Origin: Butyrivibrio sp. M55
GTDB taxonomy: Bacteria; Bacillota; Clostridia; Lachnospirales; Lachnospiraceae
Assembly (NCBI RefSeq): GCF_900116865.1
Contig: NZ_FPCD01000011.1
Span: 37,868-101,867, forward strand
Direction of reading: 5' to 3'
Length of the DNA stretch: 64,000 nt
The position numbers and the translations under genes are program-made. Shown here one piece after another: positions 55,108 through 63,122 of this stretch (its first letter is position 1; every line of letters begins with the position of its first letter). Under the pieces are notes generated by a model. That model was not told where the DNA came from and did no database searches. It saw nothing but the letters and a program-made list of their open reading frames with translations.

Positions 55108-55213
55108 GTCGACTCGGGCCTTTATAGCCCTTGAAGACGGTGCTTTTCGGCCGAACAAATTTTTTAAAACAACTATTATGACTATCGCGTATTTTATGGA
55201 GGATAAAAGTGAT

Positions 55214-56524
55214 ATGAGAGTTTCAAGACATAATGGTAGATCGGGAGCACATGGAACTTATAATCCCAAACACAATGATAGAGAGTTCGAACTGGAAAAA
55301 GCAGAAGAACTAAAAAGAGAGTACACCAAAAACAATCTGTATTGGAATTGCATCGACAGGGAGATAATCCGTCACGAGGAACTTGGTGAAAACAACATTT
55401 CCTTTACAGATGTTGAAAAAGGTTTTTATGACCTAGTCTATAAGGATTATGTCGATGGACAGAATGAACGTAATATTAAAGCAGGTCACAGGGAAAGATG
55501 TAGGACGACAGATGATCTTAGGGCAAATGGCAAGACTTGTCCTGAGGAAACAATTTATCAGATAGGGGATATGAACATGCATGCTGATCCGGATGTTCTG
55601 GCATCCATCACTACCGAATTTTTTGATGAGATCAATCGAAGGTATGGTGACCATGTTCACACTCTTGACTGGGCGCTCCATCTTGATGAGAACACACCGC
55701 ACATTCATGAGAGGCATGTTTTTGATGTGACAAACAGATATGGTGAACGACAACCTAAGCAGGAACAGGCACTAAAAGAGATGGGATTTGAGCTTCCTGA
55801 TACTTCGAAGAAGGAAGGTAAATATAACAATCGTAAGATGAGTTATGACGCAGAATGTAGAAAGCTTCTGGTGGATATCTGTAAGGAACACGGGCTTATG
55901 ATTGAGGAAGTACCAATCTACGGAGGAAAGAAATATATGGAAAAGCAGGAGTTTATCGCCGGTCAGATATCCGAAAAACTCGATAATCTTCGAAATGAAA
56001 ACAGTAAGCTTATCATTGATAACAGTCTGCTGACAGAACAGAAAGCAGGACTGGAGAATGATATTGGCAAGCTGGATGATGAAAAAACGAAGAAAGAGCT
56101 TGAACTTGATGATGTGGAATCATTTATCAGCGATATAACAGCAGTGGCTTATCACAAAGCCTGTGAGGATATGATAGATGAAGTTACCGAGAATGTGAGG
56201 AAAGAATCGGACAAAGAAATCACGAAGCTAAAGAATGAGATCAATGGCTCTACAGATTTAAAGACAAAGGTTCTTGGAGGATTTGCGGTTGAACAGCTAA
56301 CAAAACTTCAACGGAGGTTTACGGGTATTAAGAGCAGAGTTGTGGAAAGTGTAAAGAGGACTTTTTCTTCAGAATCAAAAAAGAATCAGCTTCTCAGAAA
56401 GATAGAGAATGAACTCAGACCAAGCATTATAGAAAATATTAAGAGGAAGAAAGAAGCCATAAACAGCAAAAAAGAAAGAAGCCTTGATGTTCCGTCAAAG
56501 AAAAGAAGCCATGATCGGTGTTAA
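55214..56524 (+). CDS. MobV/Pre-type relaxase (plasmid mobilization/recombination enzyme)
   Basis: 436 residues. The N-terminal part has the relaxase signature HLDENTPHIH (residues 156-165), the three-histidine/acid motif of MobV. It is preceded by GDHVHTLDWA and followed by ERHVFDVTNRYGE. The C-terminal half is a long coiled coil and a lysine-rich tail. It nicks oriT for transfer. The start is the ATG at 55214 with GGAGG at 55198-55202; the ATG at 55196 overlaps that site. Followed by the primase-like gene after 16 bases. Confidence 0.85.
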   Translation: MRVSRHNGRSGAHGTYNPKHNDREFELEKAEELKREYTKNNLYWNCIDREIIRHEELGENNISFTDVEKGFYDLVYKDYVDGQNERNIKAGHRERCRTTDDLRANGKTCPEETIYQIGDMNMHADPDVLASITTEFFDEINRRYGDHVHTLDWALHLDENTPHIHERHVFDVTNRYGERQPKQEQALKEMGFELPDTSKKEGKYNNRKMSYDAECRKLLVDICKEHGLMIEEVPIYGGKKYMEKQEFIAGQISEKLDNLRNENSKLIIDNSLLTEQKAGLENDIGKLDDEKTKKELELDDVESFISDITAVAYHKACEDMIDEVTENVRKESDKEITKLKNEINGSTDLKTKVLGGFAVEQLTKLQRRFTGIKSRVVESVKRTFSSESKKNQLLRKIENELRPSIIENIKRKKEAINSKKERSLDVPSKKRSHDRC

Positions 56525-56540
56525 AAAGGAGGGATGATAC

Positions 56541-57152
56541 GTGGGGATATTTGATGAGGTTAAGAAAAGGGTGACAGCTTATGATGCAGTTAGCCACTAT
56601 GGGATAAAGATTAACAATAAAGGAATGTGTTGCTGTCCGTTTCACGATGATAAGAATCCCAGCATGAAGGTTGATAGTCGTTATCATTGCTTTGGCTGCG
56701 GAGCTGATGGAGATGCGATTGACTTTGTATCAAATTATTTTGGATTACCGGTAATCAAAGCAGCAAAGAAAATCAACGAAGACTTCAATCTGGGAATTGC
56801 ATTCAAAAACTTTAGCGGAAACGACATCAAGTCAGAAGAACAGTTGAGACTTGAAAGGGAACAGTGCATAAGTCGAGAAGTTGAAAGAGCCTTTGATATC
56901 ATGAGGAGGGATGCAATAAATATCCTGTCGAAGTATCATAGTCTGTTGTGGTATTGGAGAAAAGAATATGGACCAAGCGAAGGGGATGCCGACTGGCATC
57001 CTTTTTTCGTGGAATCACTGGAAAAACTGGAATTTATTAACGAACTCCTTGATGACCTTATATTTGGAGACAGAGAAAAGCAACTTGAGATCATGGAGAT
57101 TTATGGGGAGGAGATAAAAGCTATTGGGGAACGAATTAAAAACTTTAACTAA
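56541..57152 (+). CDS. CHC2 zinc-finger protein (DnaG-type primase N-terminus)
   Basis: 203 residues. Residues 30-54 hold the DnaG zinc finger: CPFH (Cys32, His35) and CFGC (Cys50, Cys53), with HDDKNPSMKV between. The later part is helical without the TOPRIM motifs, so it is a primase fragment type common on mobilizable elements, acting with the VapE helicase next to it. GTG start after GGAGGG; ends 29 bases inside the next gene. Confidence 0.85.
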   Translation: MGIFDEVKKRVTAYDAVSHYGIKINNKGMCCCPFHDDKNPSMKVDSRYHCFGCGADGDAIDFVSNYFGLPVIKAAKKINEDFNLGIAFKNFSGNDIKSEEQLRLEREQCISREVERAFDIMRRDAINILSKYHSLLWYWRKEYGPSEGDADWHPFFVESLEKLEFINELLDDLIFGDREKQLEIMEIYGEEIKAIGERIKNFN

Positions 57153-58575
57153 AGAGGAAATGGAAAAGATGGCAAGTATTCTTTTCACATCCGGATTTAT
57201 GGAGCAGATGACAAAGCAGATTTCTGATGATAAAGGACAGAATTCTATGGGGGAAGCAGACGAGCTTTATGAAGAAAGACAGCGAGTGAGGATGATGCTT
57301 GAAACAGATGCAAAGGGAATAACCAAGCAGACAAACAATAACTGTAAGATAGCGCTCAGGGAAGATCCGGTGTTAAAGGATGCAATCAGGTTTAATGAAC
57401 TTAATGAAAGAGTAGACATCATAAAGGCAATGCCTTGGAGAAGAACATCGGAAGTTCTGACGGATGTAGATGTGGCAAATCTTATAACCTATCTTGAAAA
57501 ACACTACAGTCTAAAGGTTGACAGGATGATAGAAAGGGCGATTAAAACAGTGTCTTTTGATAATCCTTATCATCCCATCAAGACCTATTGGGAATCGCTG
57601 GTGTGGGATGGACATCCCAGAGTTAAGTTTGGACTACATCATTTTCTGGGAGCAGATGTATCGGAGCTTAATTATCAGGCACTAAAGATGTTCATGCTTG
57701 GGGCAATAGAAAGAGTATATGATCCAGGTCATAAGTTTGACTATATGCTCTGTCTTGTGGGCGGTCAGGGTGCCGGTAAATCAACATTCTTACGATTTCT
57801 GGCAATATCGGACAGATATTTCACGGATGATGTGAAAAAGCTTGATGGGGAGGATGTTTTTGAAAAGCTTCAAGGTCATCTGATCATAGAAATGGCTGAG
57901 ATGTTGGCAGCAATAAGAGCAGCAAATGCAGAGGAGATAAAATCCTTCATCACAAGACAGGTGGATGTATATCGAATCCGATATGACAAATATGCCACGG
58001 AGCATCCAAGAAAGTGTGTTTTTGCTGGAACTTCCAACAAGAGACAGTTCCTTCCGCCGGATAAATCGGGAAACAGAAGGTTTATTCCTATTGAATGCCA
58101 CGCTGATCTTGCTGAGGTTCATATTCTTGAAAATGAGGAAGAATCAAGGAAGTATATCGAGCAGATGTGGGCTGAGATGATGGCGGTTTACAAAAGCGGC
58201 GACTATTCTCTGACACTCAGTAAAGAATTGCAGGAAGAATTGGAAGCCCTACAGGAAGATTTTGTACCGGAAGATCCGATAGAAACAGAAATCAGAGATT
58301 TCTTGGATTCCACAAAGGAGAACTATGTTTGTGTGAAGATGCTTTTCTTTGAAGCTTTGGGACACAATAAGGATTTTGATATAGCAAAAAAATATGAGGC
58401 AAACCAGATTTCACAGATTGTTGACCATATCTCCGGTTGGAAAAGGATTTCGACTCATAATTTTCCCGATTATGGCACGCAGAAAGCATGGGTAAGGGAA
58501 GAGAACCTAGAATGTGAAGTGGATCCAAATGGTTTCGTATCTGTGACGGAACAGATGGATTGCCCGTTTGTTTGA
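57124..58575 (+). CDS. VapE-like protein (virulence-associated E, SF3-type helicase)
   Basis: 483 residues. The P loop GGQGAGKST lies at residues 213-221, followed by EMAEMLAAIRAANAEEIKSF (Walker B and motif C region) and FAGTSNKRQFLPPDKSGNRR, the hallmark of the VapE/DUF5906 family. It probably unwinds DNA for element replication. The start is a TTG at 57124 with GGGGAGGAG ten bases upstream; the ATGs at 57160 and 57169 are alternatives. Confidence 0.85.
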   Translation: MGNELKTLTKEEMEKMASILFTSGFMEQMTKQISDDKGQNSMGEADELYEERQRVRMMLETDAKGITKQTNNNCKIALREDPVLKDAIRFNELNERVDIIKAMPWRRTSEVLTDVDVANLITYLEKHYSLKVDRMIERAIKTVSFDNPYHPIKTYWESLVWDGHPRVKFGLHHFLGADVSELNYQALKMFMLGAIERVYDPGHKFDYMLCLVGGQGAGKSTFLRFLAISDRYFTDDVKKLDGEDVFEKLQGHLIIEMAEMLAAIRAANAEEIKSFITRQVDVYRIRYDKYATEHPRKCVFAGTSNKRQFLPPDKSGNRRFIPIECHADLAEVHILENEEESRKYIEQMWAEMMAVYKSGDYSLTLSKELQEELEALQEDFVPEDPIETEIRDFLDSTKENYVCVKMLFFEALGHNKDFDIAKKYEANQISQIVDHISGWKRISTHNFPDYGTQKAWVREENLECEVDPNGFVSVTEQMDCPFV

Positions 58576-58582
58576 TGGATTA

Positions 58583-58695
58583 TAAACCGATAAACCATTA
58601 AACCGACAAAATAAAAAAGTATTTATGTAACTATAGTAATAAAAAAGTTTTTTAGAGCCGGTTTACGGAGTTGGTTTATAACTGATTCCTTGCCG
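58583..58695. repeat. TAAACC octamer repeats and inverted copies between vapE and the next gene
   Basis: TAAACC occurs three times at an 8-bp period (58583, 58591, 58599). Its complement GGTTTA occurs twice at 58660 and 58673, and a further CCGGTTTT lies near 58693. The 140-bp gap is A+T-rich. Repeats beside a helicase gene resemble iterons, or a regulator site. Confidence 0.5.
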
Positions 58696-58718
58696 GTTTT
58701 ATTATTGGGAGGAATAAG

Positions 58719-58958
58719 ATGAAAAATAAGAATATCGTGGTATTAGATAAACGTGATGAATGGAGTAAATTTAGCGAGTTTATGGCGGGCATATACGCCA
58801 AATATGCTGATGAGGTAGGCTTGGATGACCTACCTGATCCAGAGGTGCTCTTTTACAGGAATAAAGTCATGAAAATGTATAAAGCATACATGAGGCATGT
58901 TAACAGAGAAAAATGTAGACGGGCGCATAACGATATTGAATATGGTTTCTGCTGGTGA
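58719..58958 (+). CDS. Small element protein of unknown function
   Basis: 79 residues with GGGAGGA before the ATG. It reads VLDKRDEWSKFSEFMAGIYA, then DDLPDPEVLFYRNKVMKMYK, mostly helical, charged and soluble. No family recognised. Its place between vapE and the Xre/KilA-N pair suggests an accessory replication or regulatory role. Confidence 0.6.
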   Translation: MKNKNIVVLDKRDEWSKFSEFMAGIYAKYADEVGLDDLPDPEVLFYRNKVMKMYKAYMRHVNREKCRRAHNDIEYGFCW

Positions 58959-58991
58959 TATTATTGTCGTAGTAACGAAGAGAGAAATATT

Positions 58992-59001
58992 CGTATATAC
59001 G
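58992..59001. promoter_or_regulatory. CGTATATACG palindrome at the ribosome site of the small Xre gene
   Basis: A perfect 10-base palindrome that overlaps the GGAG of the Xre gene. A binding site for that Xre protein is possible. Confidence 0.4.
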
Positions 59002-59011
59002 GAGAATGAAA

Positions 59012-59365
59012 ATGACAATAAGCGAAAGAATATTCAAAATACTTAAGGAAAGAGATATTTCACAGACGTCTTTTTGCAAGATGGTAGGTTTGTCAGGCAG
59101 CACAGTCAGCGACTGGAAGACAAAAAAGACTAACCCTTCAGCGGATAAGATTATGGATATATGTGCAGTTCTGGATATTACTCCGGAGCAACTTCTTACA
59201 GGGAATGGTATAGATGATGACTATACCAAGCACACTGATATGGAGATTAGCTTTGAGGATAGGGAGATGCTTGTTGAGTATCATAATCTTGCTCAGGAGC
59301 AGCAAAAAAGGCTTAAGGCATACCTTAAGGCTTTAAAAAAGCTTGAGGACTTGGAGAATATCTGA
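59012..59365 (+). CDS. Xre family helix-turn-helix regulator
   Basis: 117 residues. The helix-turn-helix is LKERDISQTSFCKMVGLSGS and TVSDWKTKKTNPSADKIMDI, a Cro/CI type. The C-terminus is a charged helix (LAQEQQKRLKAYLKALKKLE). Start at 59012, seven bases after GGAG; an ATG at 59006 is too close to that site. Likely controls the KilA-N/recombinase unit. Confidence 0.82.
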   Translation: MTISERIFKILKERDISQTSFCKMVGLSGSTVSDWKTKKTNPSADKIMDICAVLDITPEQLLTGNGIDDDYTKHTDMEISFEDREMLVEYHNLAQEQQKRLKAYLKALKKLEDLENI

Positions 59366-59399
59366 ATTTGTGAATTATGATAAGGGAAAGGATTGTTAT

Positions 59400-60272
59400 A
59401 TGAAAAACAGAATAATAACAGTGCAGGATATACCAATTACAGTGTCAGTAGAAGACATTGATGATTATATCTGTATTACAGATATGGCAGCTGCAAAGGC
59501 AAAAGGCTCACGAGCAGCAGATGTTATAAGAAACTGGTTAAGAAATAGGTCTACGCTTGAATTTTTATCAACGTGGGAATATATTTACAACCCTGATTTT
59601 AAAGTGTTCGAATCTGAACACTTTAAAAAAGAGGCAGGGCTTGTAACGTTTACTCCAAGTGTTTCTGATTGGGTAGATAAGACAAACGCGATTGGTTTGT
59701 ATGTTAAAAGAGGAAAATATGGCGGTACTTATGCCCATAAAGACATTGCATTCGAATTTGCTTCAGCTATAAGTCCAGTATTCAAATTATATCTTATCAA
59801 AGAGTTTCAAAGGCTCAAAGATGAGGAAAATGATATTAAAAGTCTGGAGTGGTCCGCAAAGAGGTTTTTATCAAAGAATAACTATCTGATACAAACTGAT
59901 GCAATCAAGAAATACTTAATTCCGACAGGTAATTACAGAGATAACATTGAATGGCTGGCATATGCTGAGGAAGCAGATCTTCTTAATGTTGCGCTCTTTG
60001 GATTCACGGCAAAAGCATGGCGTGATGCAAATCCTGAACTTGCCAAAAAGAGCAATGTCAGGGATTATGCAACAATTAACGAGCTGACTGTACTTTCAAA
60101 TCTTGAAACTCATAATTCGCAGATGATACGTGAAGGACGGGACAAAGCTACAAGGTTTGAGATACTAAAGGATATAGCGAAGTATCAGATGAATATTTTG
60201 GATGAAGCAACAATGATTGAGACTGCTTCCATAATTGATGAGAAGATAGAGGAGAATAATGACAAAGACTAA
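59400..60272 (+). CDS. KilA-N domain protein
   Basis: 290 residues. The KilA-N DNA-binding domain spans the first 120 or so: YICITDMAAAKAKGSRAADV, RNWLRNRSTLEFLSTWEYIY, KTNAIGLYVKRGKYGGTYAH and KDIAFEFASAISPVFKLYLI. The helical C-terminal part contains DNPEL-like and ARFEI segments. KilA-N proteins are phage- and element-borne regulators or antirepressors. The ATG at 59400 follows AAAGGA. It overlaps the recombinase start by 14 bases, so the two are translated together. Confidence 0.85.
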   Translation: MKNRIITVQDIPITVSVEDIDDYICITDMAAAKAKGSRAADVIRNWLRNRSTLEFLSTWEYIYNPDFKVFESEHFKKEAGLVTFTPSVSDWVDKTNAIGLYVKRGKYGGTYAHKDIAFEFASAISPVFKLYLIKEFQRLKDEENDIKSLEWSAKRFLSKNNYLIQTDAIKKYLIPTGNYRDNIEWLAYAEEADLLNVALFGFTAKAWRDANPELAKKSNVRDYATINELTVLSNLETHNSQMIREGRDKATRFEILKDIAKYQMNILDEATMIETASIIDEKIEENNDKD

Positions 60273-61950
60273 TACTTCAATGATGACAAAAGTTTATCTT
60301 TATACTCGTGTATCGACTGCCGTTCAAGTTGATGGTTATTCCCTTGATGCGCAGAAAGCTAAAATGAAGGCTTTTTGTGAGTATAACGATTATGAAATTG
60401 TCGGAGAATATGAAGATGCAGGTATTTCCGGTAAATCAATAGAAAACAGAATAGCTTTTAACCAGATGATGGATGATATAAAAAATGGGAAAGATAACGT
60501 GTCATATGTGCTTGTTTTCAAGCTATCACGTTTTGGCAGAAATGCAGCAGATACACTTAGTGCATTACAGACAATGCAGGATTTTGATGTTAATCTGATC
60601 TGTGTTGAAGATGGAATTGATTCATCTAAGGATGCAGGAAAGCTTATGATCTCAGTTCTCTCAGCTGTAGCTGAGATTGAACGTGAAAATATCCGAGTGC
60701 AGACCATGGAAGGGCGTATGCAGAAGGCACGCGAAGGTAAGTGGAATGGAGGTTTTGCACCGTATGGCTATAAGCTGGTTGATGGAGCGCTAGTTGTAAA
60801 TGAAGAAGAGGCTGATGCAATTAGGACTATATATGATCTTAATGTAAATCAAGGAATGGGGGCAGCTGGTATAGCCAGATATCTTGAAAATCATGGTATT
60901 GTGAAGATGCCAAGACAGAATGGAAAGACCCCTCTTTTTAGTGCTTCTCTAATTAAGAGAATTATAAAGAATCCGGTTTACTGTGGTAAGATTGCATATG
61001 GTCGCCGCAGAATAGAAAAAGTCCGTGGTACCAGAAATGACTATCATCTGGTAAATAAGGATGATTATATCTTGGTTGATGGTAAGCATGAACCGCTTAT
61101 TTCTGAGGAACTATGGGAGCAGGCACAGATAATTCGTAATGGAAATGCCGAGAAATATAAGCGATACAATCGTGTGGAAGATGAAACAATCCATCTTCTT
61201 TCAGGCATTGTAAAATGCCCTATTTGCGGTGCTGGGATGTATGCCAACAAATGTACAAAGCGTAAAAAAGATGGAACGTTTTACAAGCACTTCTATTATT
61301 ATGGTTGCAAGCATCGAAGGAGCGACAGAGGACATAGATGCGATTATAAACGTCAAATCAATGAAGAACTTCTTGATGCGGCTGTAATAGAGGCAATAAC
61401 GCAGCTTGTTCAGGATGACAGGTCTGCAAAATTCATGAAGAGTAAAATTGACAGTAAAGTAGATGTTTCGGATATGGATGCTGAAATAGAAGCATATGGT
61501 AAACAGCTTAGGCAGTGTAATAGCAAGAGAGATATCATTATTAGTGATATAGATAGCTTAGATGTGGATGATAAGCATTATAAGAGAAGAAAAACCGATC
61601 TTGAGAATAGCCTTTACAGATTATATGATCATATTGAAGAGCTGGAAGATCTTATAATGGATGCAAGAGCCAAGCGTAAAGCGGCTATCTCGGAGAAAAT
61701 GTCTACAGAAAATATTTATAAAACGATTGTCTATATAGACCGTTTCTGGGATAAGATGGATTCACAGGAACGCAGAGATTTTATTGAGCAGATTATTAGT
61801 GAAGTAAATATTTTTGAGGAAAGGACATCGGAAGGTCAGTGGCTCAAGTCCATAAAATTTAATCTTCCGCTTATTGCGGAGGATATATCGATAGGTTTGG
61901 ACAAAGAAAATCATGTCGAAACTGTCTGTCTGTTAACGAAATCAAGCTGA
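60259..61950 (+). CDS. Large serine recombinase (integrase) of the element
   Basis: 563 residues. Catalytic N-terminal domain with YTRVST (Ser19), EDAGISGKSIENR, FKLSRFGRN and LSAVAEIERENI. The recombinase domain has GFAPYGYKLVDG. A zinc ribbon follows (CPICGAGM, then CKHRRSD and C) and a coiled coil. The last residues, HVETVCLLTKSS, repeat the RlmD peptide at the att site, so the 3' end of the gene is attR and its last few codons come from the original rlmD end. After excision the frame would continue into the tail now fused to RlmD. Confidence 0.92.
   Translation: MTKTNTSMMTKVYLYTRVSTAVQVDGYSLDAQKAKMKAFCEYNDYEIVGEYEDAGISGKSIENRIAFNQMMDDIKNGKDNVSYVLVFKLSRFGRNAADTLSALQTMQDFDVNLICVEDGIDSSKDAGKLMISVLSAVAEIERENIRVQTMEGRMQKAREGKWNGGFAPYGYKLVDGALVVNEEEADAIRTIYDLNVNQGMGAAGIARYLENHGIVKMPRQNGKTPLFSASLIKRIIKNPVYCGKIAYGRRRIEKVRGTRNDYHLVNKDDYILVDGKHEPLISEELWEQAQIIRNGNAEKYKRYNRVEDETIHLLSGIVKCPICGAGMYANKCTKRKKDGTFYKHFYYYGCKHRRSDRGHRCDYKRQINEELLDAAVIEAITQLVQDDRSAKFMKSKIDSKVDVSDMDAEIEAYGKQLRQCNSKRDIIISDIDSLDVDDKHYKRRKTDLENSLYRLYDHIEELEDLIMDARAKRKAAISEKMSTENIYKTIVYIDRFWDKMDSQERRDFIEQIISEVNIFEERTSEGQWLKSIKFNLPLIAEDISIGLDKENHVETVCLLTKSS
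61912..61938 (+). other. attR of the integrated element, at the recombinase 3' end
   Basis: The codons for HVETVCLLT, matching attL in register with synonymous differences. Bases to the right (ending in TGA at 61948-61950) would be the original rlmD terminus, LLTKSS. Confidence 0.65.
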
Positions 61951-62238
61951 AAGCGCAGATTGAGTTTACAGAAGACTGTTGTTCCGGCGAGCCCCGCATT
62001 TTGGGGCAAGAGCGGAACTTCCTTGTGAAAACGTTGTGTGAAGCCATGGTTCATGCGAGAGCTGAATGCTATTATTAAATTTATATCTATAATTATTCTA
62101 TTTGTGTCGGCCGTCTGGTACGGCCGCACATCTAGTCCATACTCCGGTAGTACATTGCTGCTGGAATCGGATTTTTTCAATTTTGAATAAAATACAAGTT
62201 AGTTTGATCAAATTTTTGGGATTTATATAGGCTGAAAC
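61951..62238 (+). other. Non-coding region with two strong hairpins, presumably downstream of the original rlmD
   Basis: GTTCCG-GCCCC (61981-61995) pairs with GGGGC-CGGAAC (62003-62018). CGGCCGT (62108-62114) pairs with ACGGCCG (62120-62126). An open frame without start (61934-62068, containing IEFTEDCCSGEPRILGQ) looks coding-like but has no support. No gene is called. Confidence 0.5.
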
Positions 62239-62488
62239 CTGTTGAAATGCTTTTTTCTAGACTTTTCAACAGTGAGAAAATGTAGTATTTACCTGTTGAT
62301 TATTGTGAAAACGTTAATACCAACAGTGCAAAAAGTCAGAGTCTATCTGTTGGTTATTGTAAAAGTAATAATCCCAACAGTACAAAAGGGCGTAATCTAC
62401 CTGTTGATTATTGCGAAAACGATAATACCAACAGTGCAGAAGGCTAAAATCTACCTGTTGGTTATTGTATAATCAATAATTTCGACAG
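62239..62488. repeat. Array of five 34-bp palindromes at an exact 54-bp period
   Basis: Units at 62239-62272, 62293-62326, 62347-62380, 62401-62434 and 62455-62488. Each is CTGTTG-22 bases-CAACAG (the last ends CGACAG). The inner bases are also largely complementary (TTATT against AATAA). The 20-base spacers are alike too (T-G-C-AAAAGG...ATCTAC). It is therefore a tandem repeat with a hairpin in every unit, not a CRISPR array. No cas genes are present. Confidence 0.85.
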
Positions 62489-62678
62489 GCGGAAAGGATT
62501 AAAATAGACCCCAAGAAGTGGACACAATGAAAAATCATTTTGGCAGGATTTTTAAGCAATGAATCCGACATGTGGACACGAATCTGGCGGTACATTTATG
62601 TAAAAAATGAAGAGATTCCAAGAAGTGGACACGGATTCAGCTGTCTTTGCTGATATAATTAGCAAAGGGGGACATCTC

Positions 62679-63122
62679 ATGAATCCAAAAAAGAAACCAA
62701 GCTACACAGATGAACAAGTCAAAATTCTTTCTCAGAATCCTTATACGCATGTTGCTATGCCTAATAAAGTAACATTTACGCTTGAGTTTAAAGAGTTTTT
62801 TGTTGATCAAGTGAGGCACCATGGACTTTCTACAATAAAGATCCTTAAGGCTGCTGGATATGATCCTACTCTGTTCTCAAGAGCTGCTATTGATAACATA
62901 CGCAGACGAATTCTTGCAGAAGCAGCTTCTCCTGAAGGATTAAAAGCACCAAGAGGATTATCACAAGCCGAGCGCACTGAGGCCTTTGCCAAAAAGAATC
63001 TTGATGCTCAGAGAACTTCAACATCCATTAAGGAGATGCAACAAAGGATCGTACATCTTGAACAGCAGGTTGAGTTTTTTAAAAAAATTCAAAATATATA
63101 TCTTCATCCTCCGGGAAACTAG
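62679..63122 (+). CDS. IS3-family OrfA
   Basis: 147 residues. The start is the ATG at 62679, seven bases after AAAGGGGG. A helix-turn-helix region (KEFFVDQVRHHGLSTIKILK, AGYDPTLFSRAAIDNIRRRI) is followed by a leucine zipper-like helix (MQQRIVHLEQQVEFFKKI), as in IS3 OrfA proteins. The stop at 63120 is bypassed by the frameshift that makes OrfAB. Confidence 0.82.
   Translation: MNPKKKPSYTDEQVKILSQNPYTHVAMPNKVTFTLEFKEFFVDQVRHHGLSTIKILKAAGYDPTLFSRAAIDNIRRRILAEAASPEGLKAPRGLSQAERTEAFAKKNLDAQRTSTSIKEMQQRIVHLEQQVEFFKKIQNIYLHPPGN
63081..63087 (+). promoter_or_regulatory. Programmed -1 frameshift site (A AAA AAA)
   Basis: Seven A directly after six T, 12 codons before the orfA stop. Shifting back one base here opens orfB without a stop, reading NSKYISSSSGKLVHQKEYIF and onward. 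This is the standard IS3 arrangement. Confidence 0.85.

Larger units (their letters stand above)
48937..61929. mobile_element. 13-kb integrative mobilizable element inserted in the 3' end of rlmD
   Basis: Bounded by attL in rlmD and attR at the end of the serine recombinase gene. It carries, from left to right, the substitute RlmD tail, small minus-strand frames, two lipoproteins, a CPBP protease, a toxin remnant with a presumptive immunity gene, an IS3 remnant, an Xre repressor, presumptive oriT, MobV-like relaxase, CHC2 primase-like protein, VapE helicase, two small genes, KilA-N protein and the recombinase. There are no type IV secretion genes, so it would need a helper for transfer. The genes are more A+T-rich than the flanks. 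The exact crossover bases are inferred. Confidence 0.75.

Noticed and set aside
54965..55213. N-terminal extension of the relaxase back to 54965
   Set aside because: The extension covers the hairpin cluster; GGAGG before the ATG at 55214 and the family N-terminus (MRVSRHNGRSGAHGTYNPK) fix the start.
61934..62068. Coding-like frame with IEFTEDCCSGEPRILGQ after attR
   Set aside because: No start codon or ribosome site and overlap with strong hairpins; kept only as a note, since a remnant cannot be excluded.
61911..62180. 89-residue minus-strand frame after the recombinase
   Set aside because: It spans attR antisense to the recombinase end, has no ribosome site and no recognisable family.
62242..62472. 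76-residue frame with an 18-residue repeat (VQK..IYLLIIVKTIIPT)
   Set aside because: It is produced by the 54-bp tandem array, which keeps frame, and has no ribosome binding site.
62239..62488. CRISPR array (regular palindromic repeats with 20-base spacers)
   Set aside because: The spacers are similar to each other, only five units exist, and there are no cas genes or leader; it is a tandem repeat.
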